Of a stretch of 64,000 nt of DNA, positions 8,872 to 17,745 are shown piece after piece; position 1 is the first letter of the stretch, and each line of letters starts with the position of its first letter. Made by a program: the position numbers and the translations under genes. This DNA is from Pseudaminobacter sp047739745 (GTDB lineage: Bacteria > Pseudomonadota > Alphaproteobacteria > Rhizobiales > Rhizobiaceae), in assembly GCF_047739745.1 (NCBI RefSeq), contig NZ_JBLLVA010000008.1:109691-173690 (forward strand), in the 5' to 3' direction. The notes beneath the pieces are model-generated. The model ran no database searches and was not told where the DNA came from. It worked only from the letters and a program-made list of their open reading frames with translations.

Positions 8872-9177
8872 TTACTTCATTATATGGACGATCTTGCGGG
8901 TACCGGGATCCACCAGAACGGTCTGTCCGTCGACGATGACGTAGCTGTACTTGGTTTCCATATCGGGTACTTCGACCGCGTGCAGCTCAACCGTTTCCGG
9001 CAATACCGTGCCGACTGACACGGTCACATCGGCCGGCAGCTCCGCAGGGGCTGCCTTTTCCTTCACGACATATTCCCTGATCACGGTTTCCTGCTCCGGA
9101 GCGATGACCACGTCTTGGGCATATGCAATGCCTGTACCGGAAAGGATCAGCAGACATGCGATAAGTTTAGCTCTCAT
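8872..9177 (-). CDS. Periplasmic DUF1236-type protein, short form
   Basis: The 101-residue protein has a signal peptide with a likely AYA/QD cut. The DUF1236-like end follows: paired beta segments, VGTVLPETVELHAVEV and YSYVIVDGQTVLVDPGTRKIV. The function of the family is unknown; members are small periplasmic or surface proteins common in rhizobia. The ATG at 9177 has AGGAG at ideal spacing, while an ATG 27 bases upstream has none. A well-placed GGAAC-N16-GGTT promoter lies directly upstream, suggesting general-stress control. A longer relative with the same end is at 20065. Confidence 0.85.
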   Translation of the reverse strand: MRAKLIACLLILSGTGIAYAQDVVIAPEQETVIREYVVKEKAAPAELPADVTVSVGTVLPETVELHAVEVPDMETKYSYVIVDGQTVLVDPGTRKIVHIMK

Positions 9178-9207
9178 AGCTATCTCCTTGGCTTGGAACG
9201 GCATTCA

Positions 9208-9232
9208 AACCCTCCAGCCCCAAAAACGTTCC
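9208..9232 (-). promoter_or_regulatory. EcfG-type promoter for DUF1236 gene
   Basis: On the minus strand, GGAAC (9232-9228), 16 bases and GGTT (9211-9208) match the general-stress sigma pattern. The gene start is 30 bases downstream. Confidence 0.75.
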
Positions 9233-9280
9233 GTGAGGGCCGTCGATGGCCTTTGGAAACAGCTGCCACCAGATCGGAGC

Positions 9281-9306
9281 GGAACGTTTCTTCGCTTCCC
9301 TCCGTT
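9281..9306 (+). promoter_or_regulatory. EcfG-type promoter for PQQ-dehydrogenase/oxidase operon
   Basis: GGAAC (9281-9285), 17 bases and CGTT (9303-9306) lie 24 bases before the dehydrogenase start. The site is back to back with the minus-strand site at 9208-9232. Confidence 0.75.
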
Positions 9307-9329
9307 TAGCAGGCGGAAGGGAAGGGCCG

Positions 9330-11672
9330 ATGCTTGTTTTTCTTGTGGTGGTGCTGGCGCTGCTCGGTGCGGTTTTGGCAGGCGGTGGGGCGTGGCTCGT
9401 CGTGCTTGGCGGCAATTGGTACTATCTTCTGGTGGGCCTCGGTTTCCTGGCAACAGCCATACTGCTCTGCCGCAGGAACTCGGCAGCCTTCTATCTCTTC
9501 GCGATCATAACCATCGGATCGCTCGCCTGGGCGATCGATGAAGTTGGGTTCGACTGGTGGGCGCTCGCCCCAAGGGGCGGCCTGATCGTTGTCCTCGGAC
9601 TGCTGATGCTGATCCCCTGGGCGCGGATCAAGCCGAGCCGCGTCGGCTCGCGCACGGCTGCCTGGCGAGGCGGCGGATGGTCGATCATCGCCTCGCTCGC
9701 GGTCGCGATCGTCGTCGCCGCCTACTCCATGGTGATCGATACACATGCGCTCGAAGGGCAGGTGGCGCCGGCCGCCTCTGCCGATCTCCCGCCGAGCGAG
9801 GCTTCAGTGGATCCCGCGCAATGGGCGGCTTATGGCCGCACGCCCGGCGGAAGCCACTATTCACCGCTCGCCGCGATCACGCCGGAGAATGTCGCCGGGC
9901 TGACCAAGGCCTGGGAATATCACACCGGCGATATAAGAACCGACGCCGATCCCGAAGAGACCACCTATGAAGTGACGCCGACGATGATCGACGGCCTCCT
10001 TTATCTGTGCACACCGCATCATTTGGCGATTGCCCTCGACCCGGTGAGCGGCAAGGAAGTATGGCGCTTCGACGCAAACGCCGGCATCAACAAGCAGCGC
10101 CAACACCAGACATGCCGTGGCCTGTCCTACTACAGGGTCGAAGGCGCGGCGGCCGACGAAGCCTGCTCTGCGCGCGTTCTCTTGCCGACCGGTGATGCGC
10201 GGCTGATCGCGCTTGATGCCAAGACCGGAAGTCCTTGCTCAGGCTTTGGCAACAACGGCACTGTCGACCTCTGGGCCAACATGCCCAACATCTATGAAGG
10301 CTCATATTATTCGACATCTCCACCGGTGGTGGCCGAGGGCTTGATCGTCGTTGGCGGCGCAGTCAACGACAATGTCTCGACCACCGAACCTTCGGGGGTC
10401 ATCCGCGCTTTCGATGCCGGCACAGGTCGGCTGGTATGGAATTTCGACAGCGGCAATCCGGAGGCGACGCAGCCGATTTCGCCTGACGCCAAATATGTCG
10501 GCAACTCGCCGAACGCCTGGTCCCTCCTCAGCGTCGATACCGAACTCGGGCTGGTTTATGCACCCATGGGCAACGCGCCGCCGGACCAGTTTGGCGGCAA
10601 CCGCACGCCGCAAACGGAGCGGTTCTCCTCGTCGGTTACCGCGCTCGACCTTCGAACCGGCGAGGTTCGCTGGGTGCGTCAGCTCGTGCACCACGACCTG
10701 TGGGACATGGATACGCCATCGCAGCCGCAACTGGTCGATCTGCCGTCCGAGAACGGGATGCTTCCCGCGTTGGTCCAGGCGACCAAGCAGGGCGATATCT
10801 ATGTGCTCGACCGGCGCACCGGCGAGCCGATCCTGCCGGTGACCGAAGAGCCGGCGCCAACCGGCGCTGTGGAGGGCGACACCACCGCACCGACGCAGCC
10901 CACTTCCGCGATGACCTTCAAGCCTGCCCCGCTGCGCGAAAAGGACATGTGGGGCGCCACGATGCTCGACCAGCTCTATTGCCGGGTATGGTTTCGAACC
11001 CTCGACTATGAAGGGCGCTACACACCGCCATCGGTGAACGGCACGATCGTTTATCCCGGCAATTTCGGAACCTTCAACTGGGGTGGCGTCGCCGTCGATC
11101 CTTTGCGCCAGGTGGTCATTGCCAATCCGGTCTATCTCGCCTTCATCGTCAAGCTCATTCCCCGTGCCGACGACACCACCAGCTATGTCTCCGAAGAAAA
11201 GCCAGGCTTCAACGAGAATTTCGGCGCGCCGTTCGCGGCGATGATGCGGCCGTTCTGGTCGCCGATCGGCCTGCCATGCCAGGCGCCGCCTTGGGGCTAT
11301 ATCGCTGCCGCGGACCTGAAGACCGGCGAGACCGTCTGGCAGCATCGCAACGGCACGGTACGTGACCTTTCGCCCTTGCCGCTGCCATTCGAGATGGGCG
11401 TGCCGGCAATTGGCGGGCCTATCATCACCGCCGGCGGCGTCGCGTTCCACAGCGGCACGCTCGACTACTATGTGCGTGCCTTCGACGTGACAAACGGACG
11501 GGAACTCTGGCGCGAGCGGTTGCCCGCCGGCGGACAAGCCACGCCGATGACCTATCAGGGCGCGGATGGACGCCAATATGTGGTCGTCGTCGCGGGCGGC
11601 CATGGATCGACCGGCACCAAGGCGGGCGATTCGATCATCGCTTATGCCCTGCCCGCCAACCAGCCGCAGTAG
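9330..11672 (+). CDS. gcd: Membrane-bound PQQ-dependent dehydrogenase (glucose/quinate/shikimate family)
   Basis: The 780-residue quinoprotein would oxidise an aldose or polyol in the periplasm and pass electrons to ubiquinone. About four or five membrane helices fill residues 1-150. The PQQ propeller follows, with WAAYGRTPGGSHYSPL at its start, the QTCRGLSYY segment, HDLWDMDTPSQPQL and GTFNWGGVAVDP. Substrate choice within the family is uncertain. ATG 9330 has a GGAAGGGAAGGG site; an in-frame ATG 84 bases upstream lies inside the promoter region. It opens the oxidase operon and has its own GGAAC promoter. No PQQ synthesis genes are in the window. Confidence 0.93.
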   Translation: MLVFLVVVLALLGAVLAGGGAWLVVLGGNWYYLLVGLGFLATAILLCRRNSAAFYLFAIITIGSLAWAIDEVGFDWWALAPRGGLIVVLGLLMLIPWARIKPSRVGSRTAAWRGGGWSIIASLAVAIVVAAYSMVIDTHALEGQVAPAASADLPPSEASVDPAQWAAYGRTPGGSHYSPLAAITPENVAGLTKAWEYHTGDIRTDADPEETTYEVTPTMIDGLLYLCTPHHLAIALDPVSGKEVWRFDANAGINKQRQHQTCRGLSYYRVEGAAADEACSARVLLPTGDARLIALDAKTGSPCSGFGNNGTVDLWANMPNIYEGSYYSTSPPVVAEGLIVVGGAVNDNVSTTEPSGVIRAFDAGTGRLVWNFDSGNPEATQPISPDAKYVGNSPNAWSLLSVDTELGLVYAPMGNAPPDQFGGNRTPQTERFSSSVTALDLRTGEVRWVRQLVHHDLWDMDTPSQPQLVDLPSENGMLPALVQATKQGDIYVLDRRTGEPILPVTEEPAPTGAVEGDTTAPTQPTSAMTFKPAPLREKDMWGATMLDQLYCRVWFRTLDYEGRYTPPSVNGTIVYPGNFGTFNWGGVAVDPLRQVVIANPVYLAFIVKLIPRADDTTSYVSEEKPGFNENFGAPFAAMMRPFWSPIGLPCQAPPWGYIAAADLKTGETVWQHRNGTVRDLSPLPLPFEMGVPAIGGPIITAGGVAFHSGTLDYYVRAFDVTNGRELWRERLPAGGQATPMTYQGADGRQYVVVVAGGHGSTGTKAGDSIIAYALPANQPQ

Positions 11673-11703
11673 CAACGTCGACGAGGAGGGAACCGCATAG
11701 CGC

Positions 11704-12708
11704 ATGAGGCATCGAAACGCGCAGCGATTCGGCGGGTGTGCAGTTTTTGCGTTTTTTCCCGCGTGTGTCGCCGGCTGCTCGGGAATCCAGTCGGCGCTCG
11801 ATCCGGCGGGCACGGAGGCCGACAGCGTCGCGCGGCTGTTCTGGGTCATGGTTGCAGGCGGCGCGGCGATCTGGATCGGCGTGGTCGCTCTCCTCCTTTA
11901 TGCGAACCGCAGCCGACGGCGCGTTCATAGCGAACGGACAGCCAGCCTGCTGATTTTCTGGGGTGGGGCGGTGTTTCCCTCCGTCGTGCTGGCGCTGCTG
12001 CTCGGCTATGCGTTCTGGCTGATGCCCGCCATCCGGCCCTGGGCGGCTTTCGCCGACACGCCGTCTCTGCGCATTGCGGTTGTCGGCGAACAATTCTGGT
12101 GGCGGGTTACCTATCTTCCCGCAGACGGAAGAGCGCCGGTCGTCTCGGCCAATGAAATCAGGTTGCCGGTCGGCGAGCGCGTGGAGATCACGCTGGAAAG
12201 CCGCGACGTCATCCATTCCTTCTGGATACCGCCGCTCGGCGGCAAGATGGACATGATTCCCGGGCGCATCAACCGGCTTTCCCTGCTTGCAACCAGGACG
12301 GGGACATTTCGCGGCCCCTGCGCCGAATTCTGCGGGACCTCGCATGCATTGATGGCGTTTGCCGTGGTCGCCATGGAGCCCGCGGCTTTCGATGACTGGC
12401 TCGATGCAAGATCGTCGCCGTCGCCGAACGTGGCGGCAACAGGACTGAACGCCTTTCTGGCGAATGGCTGCGGCGCCTGTCACACGATCAAGGGTACGCA
12501 AGCTCGCGGCGAGATCGGTCCCGATCTCTCCCATGTCGGCTCGCGCGAAACACTTGGCGCCGGCATTCTGCCTAACACGCAGGTTGCGATCGCTCGCTTC
12601 ATCGCCGGGCCGGAGGAAATCAAGCCCGGCGTGAAGATGCCGGCGTTCGGCATGCTGCCGCCGCAGGAAATCGATGCGATTGCAGCCTATCTGAAGGGAC
12701 TGAAATGA
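11704..12708 (+). CDS. coxB: Cytochrome c oxidase subunit II with fused cytochrome c (caa3-type)
   Basis: The 334-residue product has a lipobox-like ACVAGCSG near residue 25, two membrane helices and a cupredoxin domain whose CuA ligands appear in CAEFCGTSHALM. A C-terminal cytochrome c domain follows, with GCGACH and a distal methionine in VKMPAFGMLP. This is the caa3 design, in which subunit II carries its own electron donor. A GAGGAGGG ribosome site lies about 13 bases before the ATG. Its stop overlaps the start of the subunit I+III gene by four bases. Confidence 0.94.
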   Translation: MRHRNAQRFGGCAVFAFFPACVAGCSGIQSALDPAGTEADSVARLFWVMVAGGAAIWIGVVALLLYANRSRRRVHSERTASLLIFWGGAVFPSVVLALLLGYAFWLMPAIRPWAAFADTPSLRIAVVGEQFWWRVTYLPADGRAPVVSANEIRLPVGERVEITLESRDVIHSFWIPPLGGKMDMIPGRINRLSLLATRTGTFRGPCAEFCGTSHALMAFAVVAMEPAAFDDWLDARSSPSPNVAATGLNAFLANGCGACHTIKGTQARGEIGPDLSHVGSRETLGAGILPNTQVAIARFIAGPEEIKPGVKMPAFGMLPPQEIDAIAAYLKGLK

Positions 12709-15221
12709 CCGTCGCTCAGGCAAAACCGTCGCCCGAGGAGCGCCGTGCCCAGGCAGAGCGGCTGCGCGCGGTCTGGGCCAATCCGCCTGGCTGGCGCTAT
12801 TGGACCTCGGTCAACAATTTCCAGATCGGGCTCTGGTACGCCTCCGCGGCTTTCGCCTTCATGCTTTTTGCCGGTGTTCTCGCCTTGCTGGTGCGTACGC
12901 AACTCGCTTTTCCCGAGAATGATTTTCTTTCGGCCGGTCTCTTCAATCAGGCTTTCACCCTGCATGGCACGGTGATGATGTTCCTGTTTGCCGTGCCGAT
13001 TTTCGAGGCGATAGCGATCTTCCTTTTGCCCCCGATGCTGGGCGCGCGCGAGCTTCCCTTTCCGCGGCTTTCGGCCTTCGGCTTCTGGAGCTTCCTGATT
13101 GGCGGCGTATTCGTCTGCGGATCGATTTTCTTCAATGCCGCGCCATCGTCGGGTTGGTTCATGTACCCGCCGCTCGCCACTGACAAGGAACTGTCCGGCA
13201 TCGGCGCCGACATCTGGCTGCTCGGCCTCTCCTTCATCGAGGTTGCATCGATTGCCGCCGCGGTCGAACTCATCGTCGGCATCATGAAATGCCGGGCGCC
13301 TGGAATGCGCATCAACATGATGCCGCTGTTCGCCTGGTATCTGCTCATCGTCGCCGGCATGATCCTGTTCGCCTTTCCGCCGCTGATCGCCGGCGACCTG
13401 CTGTTCGAAATGCAGCGGATGTTCGACTGGCCGTTCTTCGATGCGGAACGCGGCGGCGATTCGCTGTTGTGGCAGCATCTCTTCTGGATCTTCGGCCATC
13501 CCGAGGTCTACATCATCTTCCTGCCGGCCATCGCGCTGATGGCGATGATCGTGCCGACCTTCGCGCGGCGTCCGATCATCGGCTATTCGTGGATCGTGCT
13601 CGCCGCTGTCGGAACCGGTTTCCTGTCGTTCGGCCTGTGGGTGCACCACATGTTCACAACCGGCCTGCCGCAGATATCGCTTGCTTTCTTTTCGGCGGCA
13701 TCCGAGGCCGTGGCGATCCCCACCGGTGTGCAGATCTTCGTCTTCATCGCGACGATGCTTGCCGGGCGGGTCATCTTTTCCGTGCCGATGCTGTTTGGCA
13801 CCGGCGGTTTGGCGATCTTCGTCATCGGTGGGCTGACCGGCGTCATGGTCGCGCTGGCGCCTTTCGACTGGCAGGCGCACGATACCTATTTCATCGTCGC
13901 GCATCTCCACTATGTCCTGATCGGCGGCATGCTGTTTCCGGTCGTCGCCGGCATCTATTACTATTATCCGCTGATCGACGCCCGCAAGCTCTCGGAGCGG
14001 CTCGGCAAAATAGCCTTCTGGCTGATGTTCGTCGGCTTCAACATCGCCTTCTTCCCGATGCATCTCGCCGGCTTGCGCGGCATGCCGCGACGGGTGTTCA
14101 CCTATCCCGAAGGGATCGGCTGGGACTGGTTCAACCTGATCTCGACAGGGGGAGCCTTCGTCTTTGCCGCAGGTGTCCTGGTGGTGGTCGTCGATGTGCT
14201 GCGGCCGAAGCATCGTTCGCCGCGTGGCGAGCTCAATCCGTGGAATGCCGGGACGCTGGAATGGATCAGCGAGCCGGAGGAGAATTGGGGCGTTCGCTCC
14301 ATTCCGATCATCAAGAGCCGCTATCCGCTGTGGGACCAGGAGAACCTTGCGCGCGACCTGAACGAAGGACGCTTCTACCTGCCCGACGCCAAGGAAGGCT
14401 ATCGCGAAACGCTGGTCACCTCGGTGCTCGACGCCGAGCCGATCCAGTGCCTGCGTGTCGGCGGAACGTCCTATGTCACCATAGTCTCGGCCTTCGCCCT
14501 GGGCGGCGTGTTCATTGCGCTGACATTCCATTGGTGGATCGCGACGCTGGTCTCCGGCCTGGTCGCCTTCGCCGCCATCGTCTACTGGCTGTGGACGGGG
14601 ACTGCCGAAATTCCCGAGAAGCCCGACAAGGATGTCGGGCTCGGCCTCACCTTGCCGCTCTATGTCTCCGGACCCGCCTCGGTCGGCTGGTGGGCGATGT
14701 TCATCACCATGTTCGGCGACGGCACGGCGTTCGCAAGTCTGGTGTTCGGATATTTTTTTTACTGGACGATCCATGACGATTTCACCGCCGGCCTGGCAGG
14801 CCCCGGCGTTTTCTGGCCGCTGTCCGCGCTGCTATTGTTTGGCGGCGCCTGGATCGCAATGCTTGCCGCACGGCGGCTGAACGACAAGGACGCGCTCGCC
14901 GCGATGCGGTTGTCGCTGACGGTTTCGTTCCTTCTGACGGCCAGCGGATGCGTGGCCGGCTTTCTCGGCCCCTGGACATATGCGATGGACCCGACCGCTC
15001 ACGTCTATCCGGCCATCGTCTGGATTCTGGTGGGCTGGACCCTTTCCCATGGCGGCGTCGGCATGGTGATGCAGGCCTACTGCCTCGCGCGAAGCTTGGC
15101 CGGGCGGCTGACGCGCGACTGCGACATGGATCTGCGCAATGTCGTTCTCTACTGGCATTTTCTCCTGGTAACGGCGGTGACGACTTTCGGCGTCATCGGC
15201 CTGTTCCCGCTGGTGCGATGA
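12705..15221 (+). CDS. coxA: Cytochrome c oxidase fused subunits I and III
   Basis: This 838-residue inner-membrane protein begins with a complete subunit I (to about residue 550), including FGHPEVYIIFLP, the LWVHHMF histidines and the VAHLHYVLIGG heme ligands. It continues into a subunit III-like part (from about 640, with WWAMFITMFGDGTAFASLVFGYFF). Such I+III fusions occur in caa3-type oxidases. It reduces oxygen and pumps protons with the upstream subunit II. Translation is probably coupled through the ATGA overlap. The main-type ctaD at 5157 is separate, so this strain has at least two subunit I genes. Confidence 0.95.
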   Translation: MTVAQAKPSPEERRAQAERLRAVWANPPGWRYWTSVNNFQIGLWYASAAFAFMLFAGVLALLVRTQLAFPENDFLSAGLFNQAFTLHGTVMMFLFAVPIFEAIAIFLLPPMLGARELPFPRLSAFGFWSFLIGGVFVCGSIFFNAAPSSGWFMYPPLATDKELSGIGADIWLLGLSFIEVASIAAAVELIVGIMKCRAPGMRINMMPLFAWYLLIVAGMILFAFPPLIAGDLLFEMQRMFDWPFFDAERGGDSLLWQHLFWIFGHPEVYIIFLPAIALMAMIVPTFARRPIIGYSWIVLAAVGTGFLSFGLWVHHMFTTGLPQISLAFFSAASEAVAIPTGVQIFVFIATMLAGRVIFSVPMLFGTGGLAIFVIGGLTGVMVALAPFDWQAHDTYFIVAHLHYVLIGGMLFPVVAGIYYYYPLIDARKLSERLGKIAFWLMFVGFNIAFFPMHLAGLRGMPRRVFTYPEGIGWDWFNLISTGGAFVFAAGVLVVVVDVLRPKHRSPRGELNPWNAGTLEWISEPEENWGVRSIPIIKSRYPLWDQENLARDLNEGRFYLPDAKEGYRETLVTSVLDAEPIQCLRVGGTSYVTIVSAFALGGVFIALTFHWWIATLVSGLVAFAAIVYWLWTGTAEIPEKPDKDVGLGLTLPLYVSGPASVGWWAMFITMFGDGTAFASLVFGYFFYWTIHDDFTAGLAGPGVFWPLSALLLFGGAWIAMLAARRLNDKDALAAMRLSLTVSFLLTASGCVAGFLGPWTYAMDPTAHVYPAIVWILVGWTLSHGGVGMVMQAYCLARSLAGRLTRDCDMDLRNVVLYWHFLLVTAVTTFGVIGLFPLVR

Positions 15222-15228
15222 GGGCGTG

Positions 15229-15609
15229 ATGAGATTTCTGCCAAAAGAAGTCGAAACGCTCTGGACGCTCTTTACCGCCCCGGTGGTTTGGGCCGTCCAT
15301 TTCCTGATCTCATATGTCGGCGCGGCGATCTTTTGCGCCAAGCAAGATCAATTATCGCTCGGCTTCGACGTGGTTCGTACCGGCATTGCTCTCGTCACCG
15401 TAGTGGCGCTGTTGATGATCTTGCTTGCCGGTTGGCTTGCCTGGAGGCAGTGGGGGTTCGGCGCGCACGATCCGCCGCATGACGACCCGACCGCGCACGA
15501 CCGCAGGCTGTTCCAGGGTTTCGCGACGCTTCTCCTGTCGGGCCTGAGCTTTGTCGCCGTGATCTATGTGGCGATGCCGCTTCTGTTCATGACGGAGTGC
15601 TGGCCATGA
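15229..15609 (+). CDS. Small membrane protein of the caa3 operon
   Basis: The 126-residue protein has three predicted membrane segments (about 12-32, 50-72 and 98-120) and a short His/Asp-rich loop between the second and third. I do not recognise a named family. Its position between the fused oxidase subunit and ctaG, with a four-base overlap into ctaG, suggests an accessory or subunit IV-like role. ATG 15229 was taken; a GTG directly before it is an alternative. Confidence 0.8.
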   Translation: MRFLPKEVETLWTLFTAPVVWAVHFLISYVGAAIFCAKQDQLSLGFDVVRTGIALVTVVALLMILLAGWLAWRQWGFGAHDPPHDDPTAHDRRLFQGFATLLLSGLSFVAVIYVAMPLLFMTECWP

Positions 15610-16238
15610 AACGCGCGGCGCTGTGGTGTGGGCTTCTTCTTCTGATGGTCATCTGGGCGGGGCCGCTGCTCGATGCCGACCGGGACTCCTTTGCCGCCCA
15701 TATGCTCGCCCATATGGGTGTCGTCGCCATTGCCGCGCCGCTGATCGCCATCGGCCTTTCCGGGACGCGATGGGATTTCGTGAGCAAGCGACGACTGGTT
15801 TCGCCGATTGCGGCCTCGTTGTTCGAGCTTGTCGTCGTTTGGGTCTGGCATGCGCCTGCGCTGCGTTCCGCAGCGCAGGCATCGTTAACCGTAACGGTCG
15901 TTGAACAGGCAAGCTTCCTCGCTGCGGGACTTGTTCTCTGGATGTCCTGCCTTGGCGGAAACCGCGACGAGCAAGGTGCGGCGGGCGCGTTCGCGCTCCT
16001 GCTCACCTCCATCCATATGACCCTTCTTGGCGCGCTTCTCGCCTTGCCGCCGCGCCCGCTCTACGGGTTCGAAACCGTGACCTGCCTTGGCCTCACGTTG
16101 GAAGCCGGCCAGGACCAGCAGTTGGGCGGCGTCCTGATGTTGCTTATCGGTGCCGCGGTCTATCTGGCTGGCGGCGTGGCGCTTCTGGCGCGGCTGCTTT
16201 CGGCTCCCGCCGGCGGACAGAAATCGGGTGCGGGTTGA
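15606..16238 (+). CDS. ctaG: Caa3-type cytochrome c oxidase assembly protein (CtaG family)
   Basis: The 210-residue multi-span membrane protein carries the motifs of the caa3 CtaG family: AHMLAHMGVVAIAAPLIAIG near residues 30-50, VVWVWHAPALR and the late SIHMTLLGALLAL. Members help build the CuA or CuB centres of caa3 oxidases; they are unrelated in fold to the Cox11-type CtaG. ATG 15606 follows GGAG at 15594-15597 and overlaps the upstream stop. Context in the oxidase operon supports the call. Confidence 0.88.
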   Translation: MKRAALWCGLLLLMVIWAGPLLDADRDSFAAHMLAHMGVVAIAAPLIAIGLSGTRWDFVSKRRLVSPIAASLFELVVVWVWHAPALRSAAQASLTVTVVEQASFLAAGLVLWMSCLGGNRDEQGAAGAFALLLTSIHMTLLGALLALPPRPLYGFETVTCLGLTLEAGQDQQLGGVLMLLIGAAVYLAGGVALLARLLSAPAGGQKSGAG

Positions 16239-17296
16239 TGGCGATTCGAAAGCGTCATCTGTTGATCGGGATCGCCGCCTTGCCGGTGGCGGCAGTGGTC
16301 TTTGCCTGGCTCGGCATCTTCAACGTCGCGGCAACCGGCGGGCATTGGCAAATCACCAACTGGTTTTTGCATTTCGCCATGCGCTCGTCGGTGCGAACTT
16401 ATGCGCTCGGCGTGAAAGTGCCGCCGCGTGACATCTCGCTTCTTCAGCCGGCTGCCGGGCACTTCGCGCAAGGCTGCGCTTTCTGTCATGGTGCGCCGGG
16501 AGTTCCACCGTCGCCGGCCGCTCTTGCCATGTTGCCGACCCCACCCAATCTGTCGGGAGTGATCGGCGAATGGACCGATGCCCAACTTTTTCGCATCGTC
16601 AGGCACGGCGTCCGCTATACCGGCATGCCCGCCTGGCCAGCGCCGGAGCGGACTGATGAGGTCTGGGCGATGGTGGCTTTCCTTCGTGAATTGCCTTCAC
16701 TGGACGCCAGGAAATATCACGAACTCGCCGAAGGATCGGCGAAGGCCGCGACAGCGCAGGAAACTGGCTTTGATGCTGCACTTGCCGGTTGTGCCCGTTG
16801 CCATGGATCGGACGGGATCGGGCGTGGTGAGGGGGTGCCGATTTTGGCCGGCCAATCCAGCGTGTATCTGCGGGCCAGCCTGGAGGCTTACGCCAAGCGC
16901 AAGCGGCCAAGCGGCATGATGGAAGTCGCGGTCGAGCAAGCAGGCGGCGGCACTTTTGAAGCGCTGGCGAAACATTACGCGGCTCAGCCGCGGCCAAGCC
17001 GTGCGCCTCTTGCCGCTGACCCGGCGCTTGTTGGGCGCGGCAAGGAGATCGCTGAGCGGGGCGTACCAGGAGACGGGGTTCCTGCCTGTCTTGGATGCCA
17101 CGGCGGCACGCGCAAAAACCCGGCCTATCCGAACCTGGCCGGGCAGAAGCGATCTTATCTGGAAAACCAGCTGCGCTTGTTCGTGGGTGGCAAACGAGGC
17201 GGGACCGCCTACGCTCACATCATGGCGAAGGCGGTCAAGAATCTGAGCGAAACCGACATAAAAAGCGTGGCCGGCTACCTGGCTTCCATGGAGTAG
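16238..17296 (+). CDS. Membrane-anchored triheme cytochrome c
   Basis: The 352-residue protein has one N-terminal membrane segment (residues 8-27) and three heme-binding motifs: CAFCH at 80-84, CARCH at 185-189 and CLGCH at 284-288. The three class I cytochrome domains probably face the periplasm. As last gene of the dehydrogenase/oxidase operon it could carry electrons to the caa3 oxidase. The start overlaps the ctaG stop by one base (TGATG); a TTG three bases earlier is an alternative. The three-domain arrangement resembles dehydrogenase-associated cytochromes, but no partner dehydrogenase gene other than the quinoprotein is present. Confidence 0.92.
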   Translation: MAIRKRHLLIGIAALPVAAVVFAWLGIFNVAATGGHWQITNWFLHFAMRSSVRTYALGVKVPPRDISLLQPAAGHFAQGCAFCHGAPGVPPSPAALAMLPTPPNLSGVIGEWTDAQLFRIVRHGVRYTGMPAWPAPERTDEVWAMVAFLRELPSLDARKYHELAEGSAKAATAQETGFDAALAGCARCHGSDGIGRGEGVPILAGQSSVYLRASLEAYAKRKRPSGMMEVAVEQAGGGTFEALAKHYAAQPRPSRAPLAADPALVGRGKEIAERGVPGDGVPACLGCHGGTRKNPAYPNLAGQKRSYLENQLRLFVGGKRGGTAYAHIMAKAVKNLSETDIKSVAGYLASME

Positions 17297-17314
17297 GCGG
17301 CCGCTCGACCGGGT

Positions 17315-17614
17315 TCACCGGCCCGCTGGCTGGCCGCCGCTGCCGTCGGGAGGACGCTTGCGCCTTCGAGGGTGCGCAGCCAAAAGATGCGGCGGCTTGC
17401 CGTCGAAGTCGACATCGAGGCCGAACTCGATCGCTTCACCTGCGATCGCATCGATCAGTATCCTGTCGCCGAGGCTTCCGCATGACGGACACCGTCGGCG
17501 CAAGTCATCCAGCGCATTGGATGTCGATACTGGCCATCCGCCGCGATGGTTGAGGAGGTGCTGCAAAATGGCAGCTCGAACCGCTATTGGAAGTCTAGGA
17601 GGGGCAGATGTCAT
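17315..17614 (-). CDS. Hypothetical protein with CPSCG motif, 99 aa
   Basis: The frame starts at an ATG preceded by AGGGAG at good spacing and contains one CPSCG pair (residues ~42-46), too few cysteines for a standard zinc ribbon. The C-terminus is basic and Pro/Gly-rich. I recognise no family. It lies alone between the oxidase operon and the membrane-protein gene at 17746. The ribosome site supports a real gene; composition is unremarkable, so doubt remains. The stretch 17615-17745 shows nothing else. Confidence 0.4.
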   Translation of the reverse strand: MTSAPPRLPIAVRAAILQHLLNHRGGWPVSTSNALDDLRRRCPSCGSLGDRILIDAIAGEAIEFGLDVDFDGKPPHLLAAHPRRRKRPPDGSGGQPAGR

Positions 17615-17745
17615 GGCTCACTCCCTGAGAGCTACTATGCTGACATCCATCGAAAAAAATAGCGAGTCACAACTTCACGCCTGCGCGTTAAAAGGACGCA
17701 TTTTCATCTGACGACCTGCTCTCCCGCCGCAGTCGAACGAGGCGG

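Noticed and set aside
10302..11849. Antisense open frame of 515 codons over the PQQ dehydrogenase
   Set aside because: It is a shadow frame. It also crosses the start of the subunit II gene.
12687..14774. Long open frame of about 695 codons antisense to the fused oxidase gene
   Set aside because: The product is rich in Arg, Asp, Gly and His with no domain pattern, as expected for the shadow of a high-GC coding strand. The opposite strand has clear oxidase motifs.
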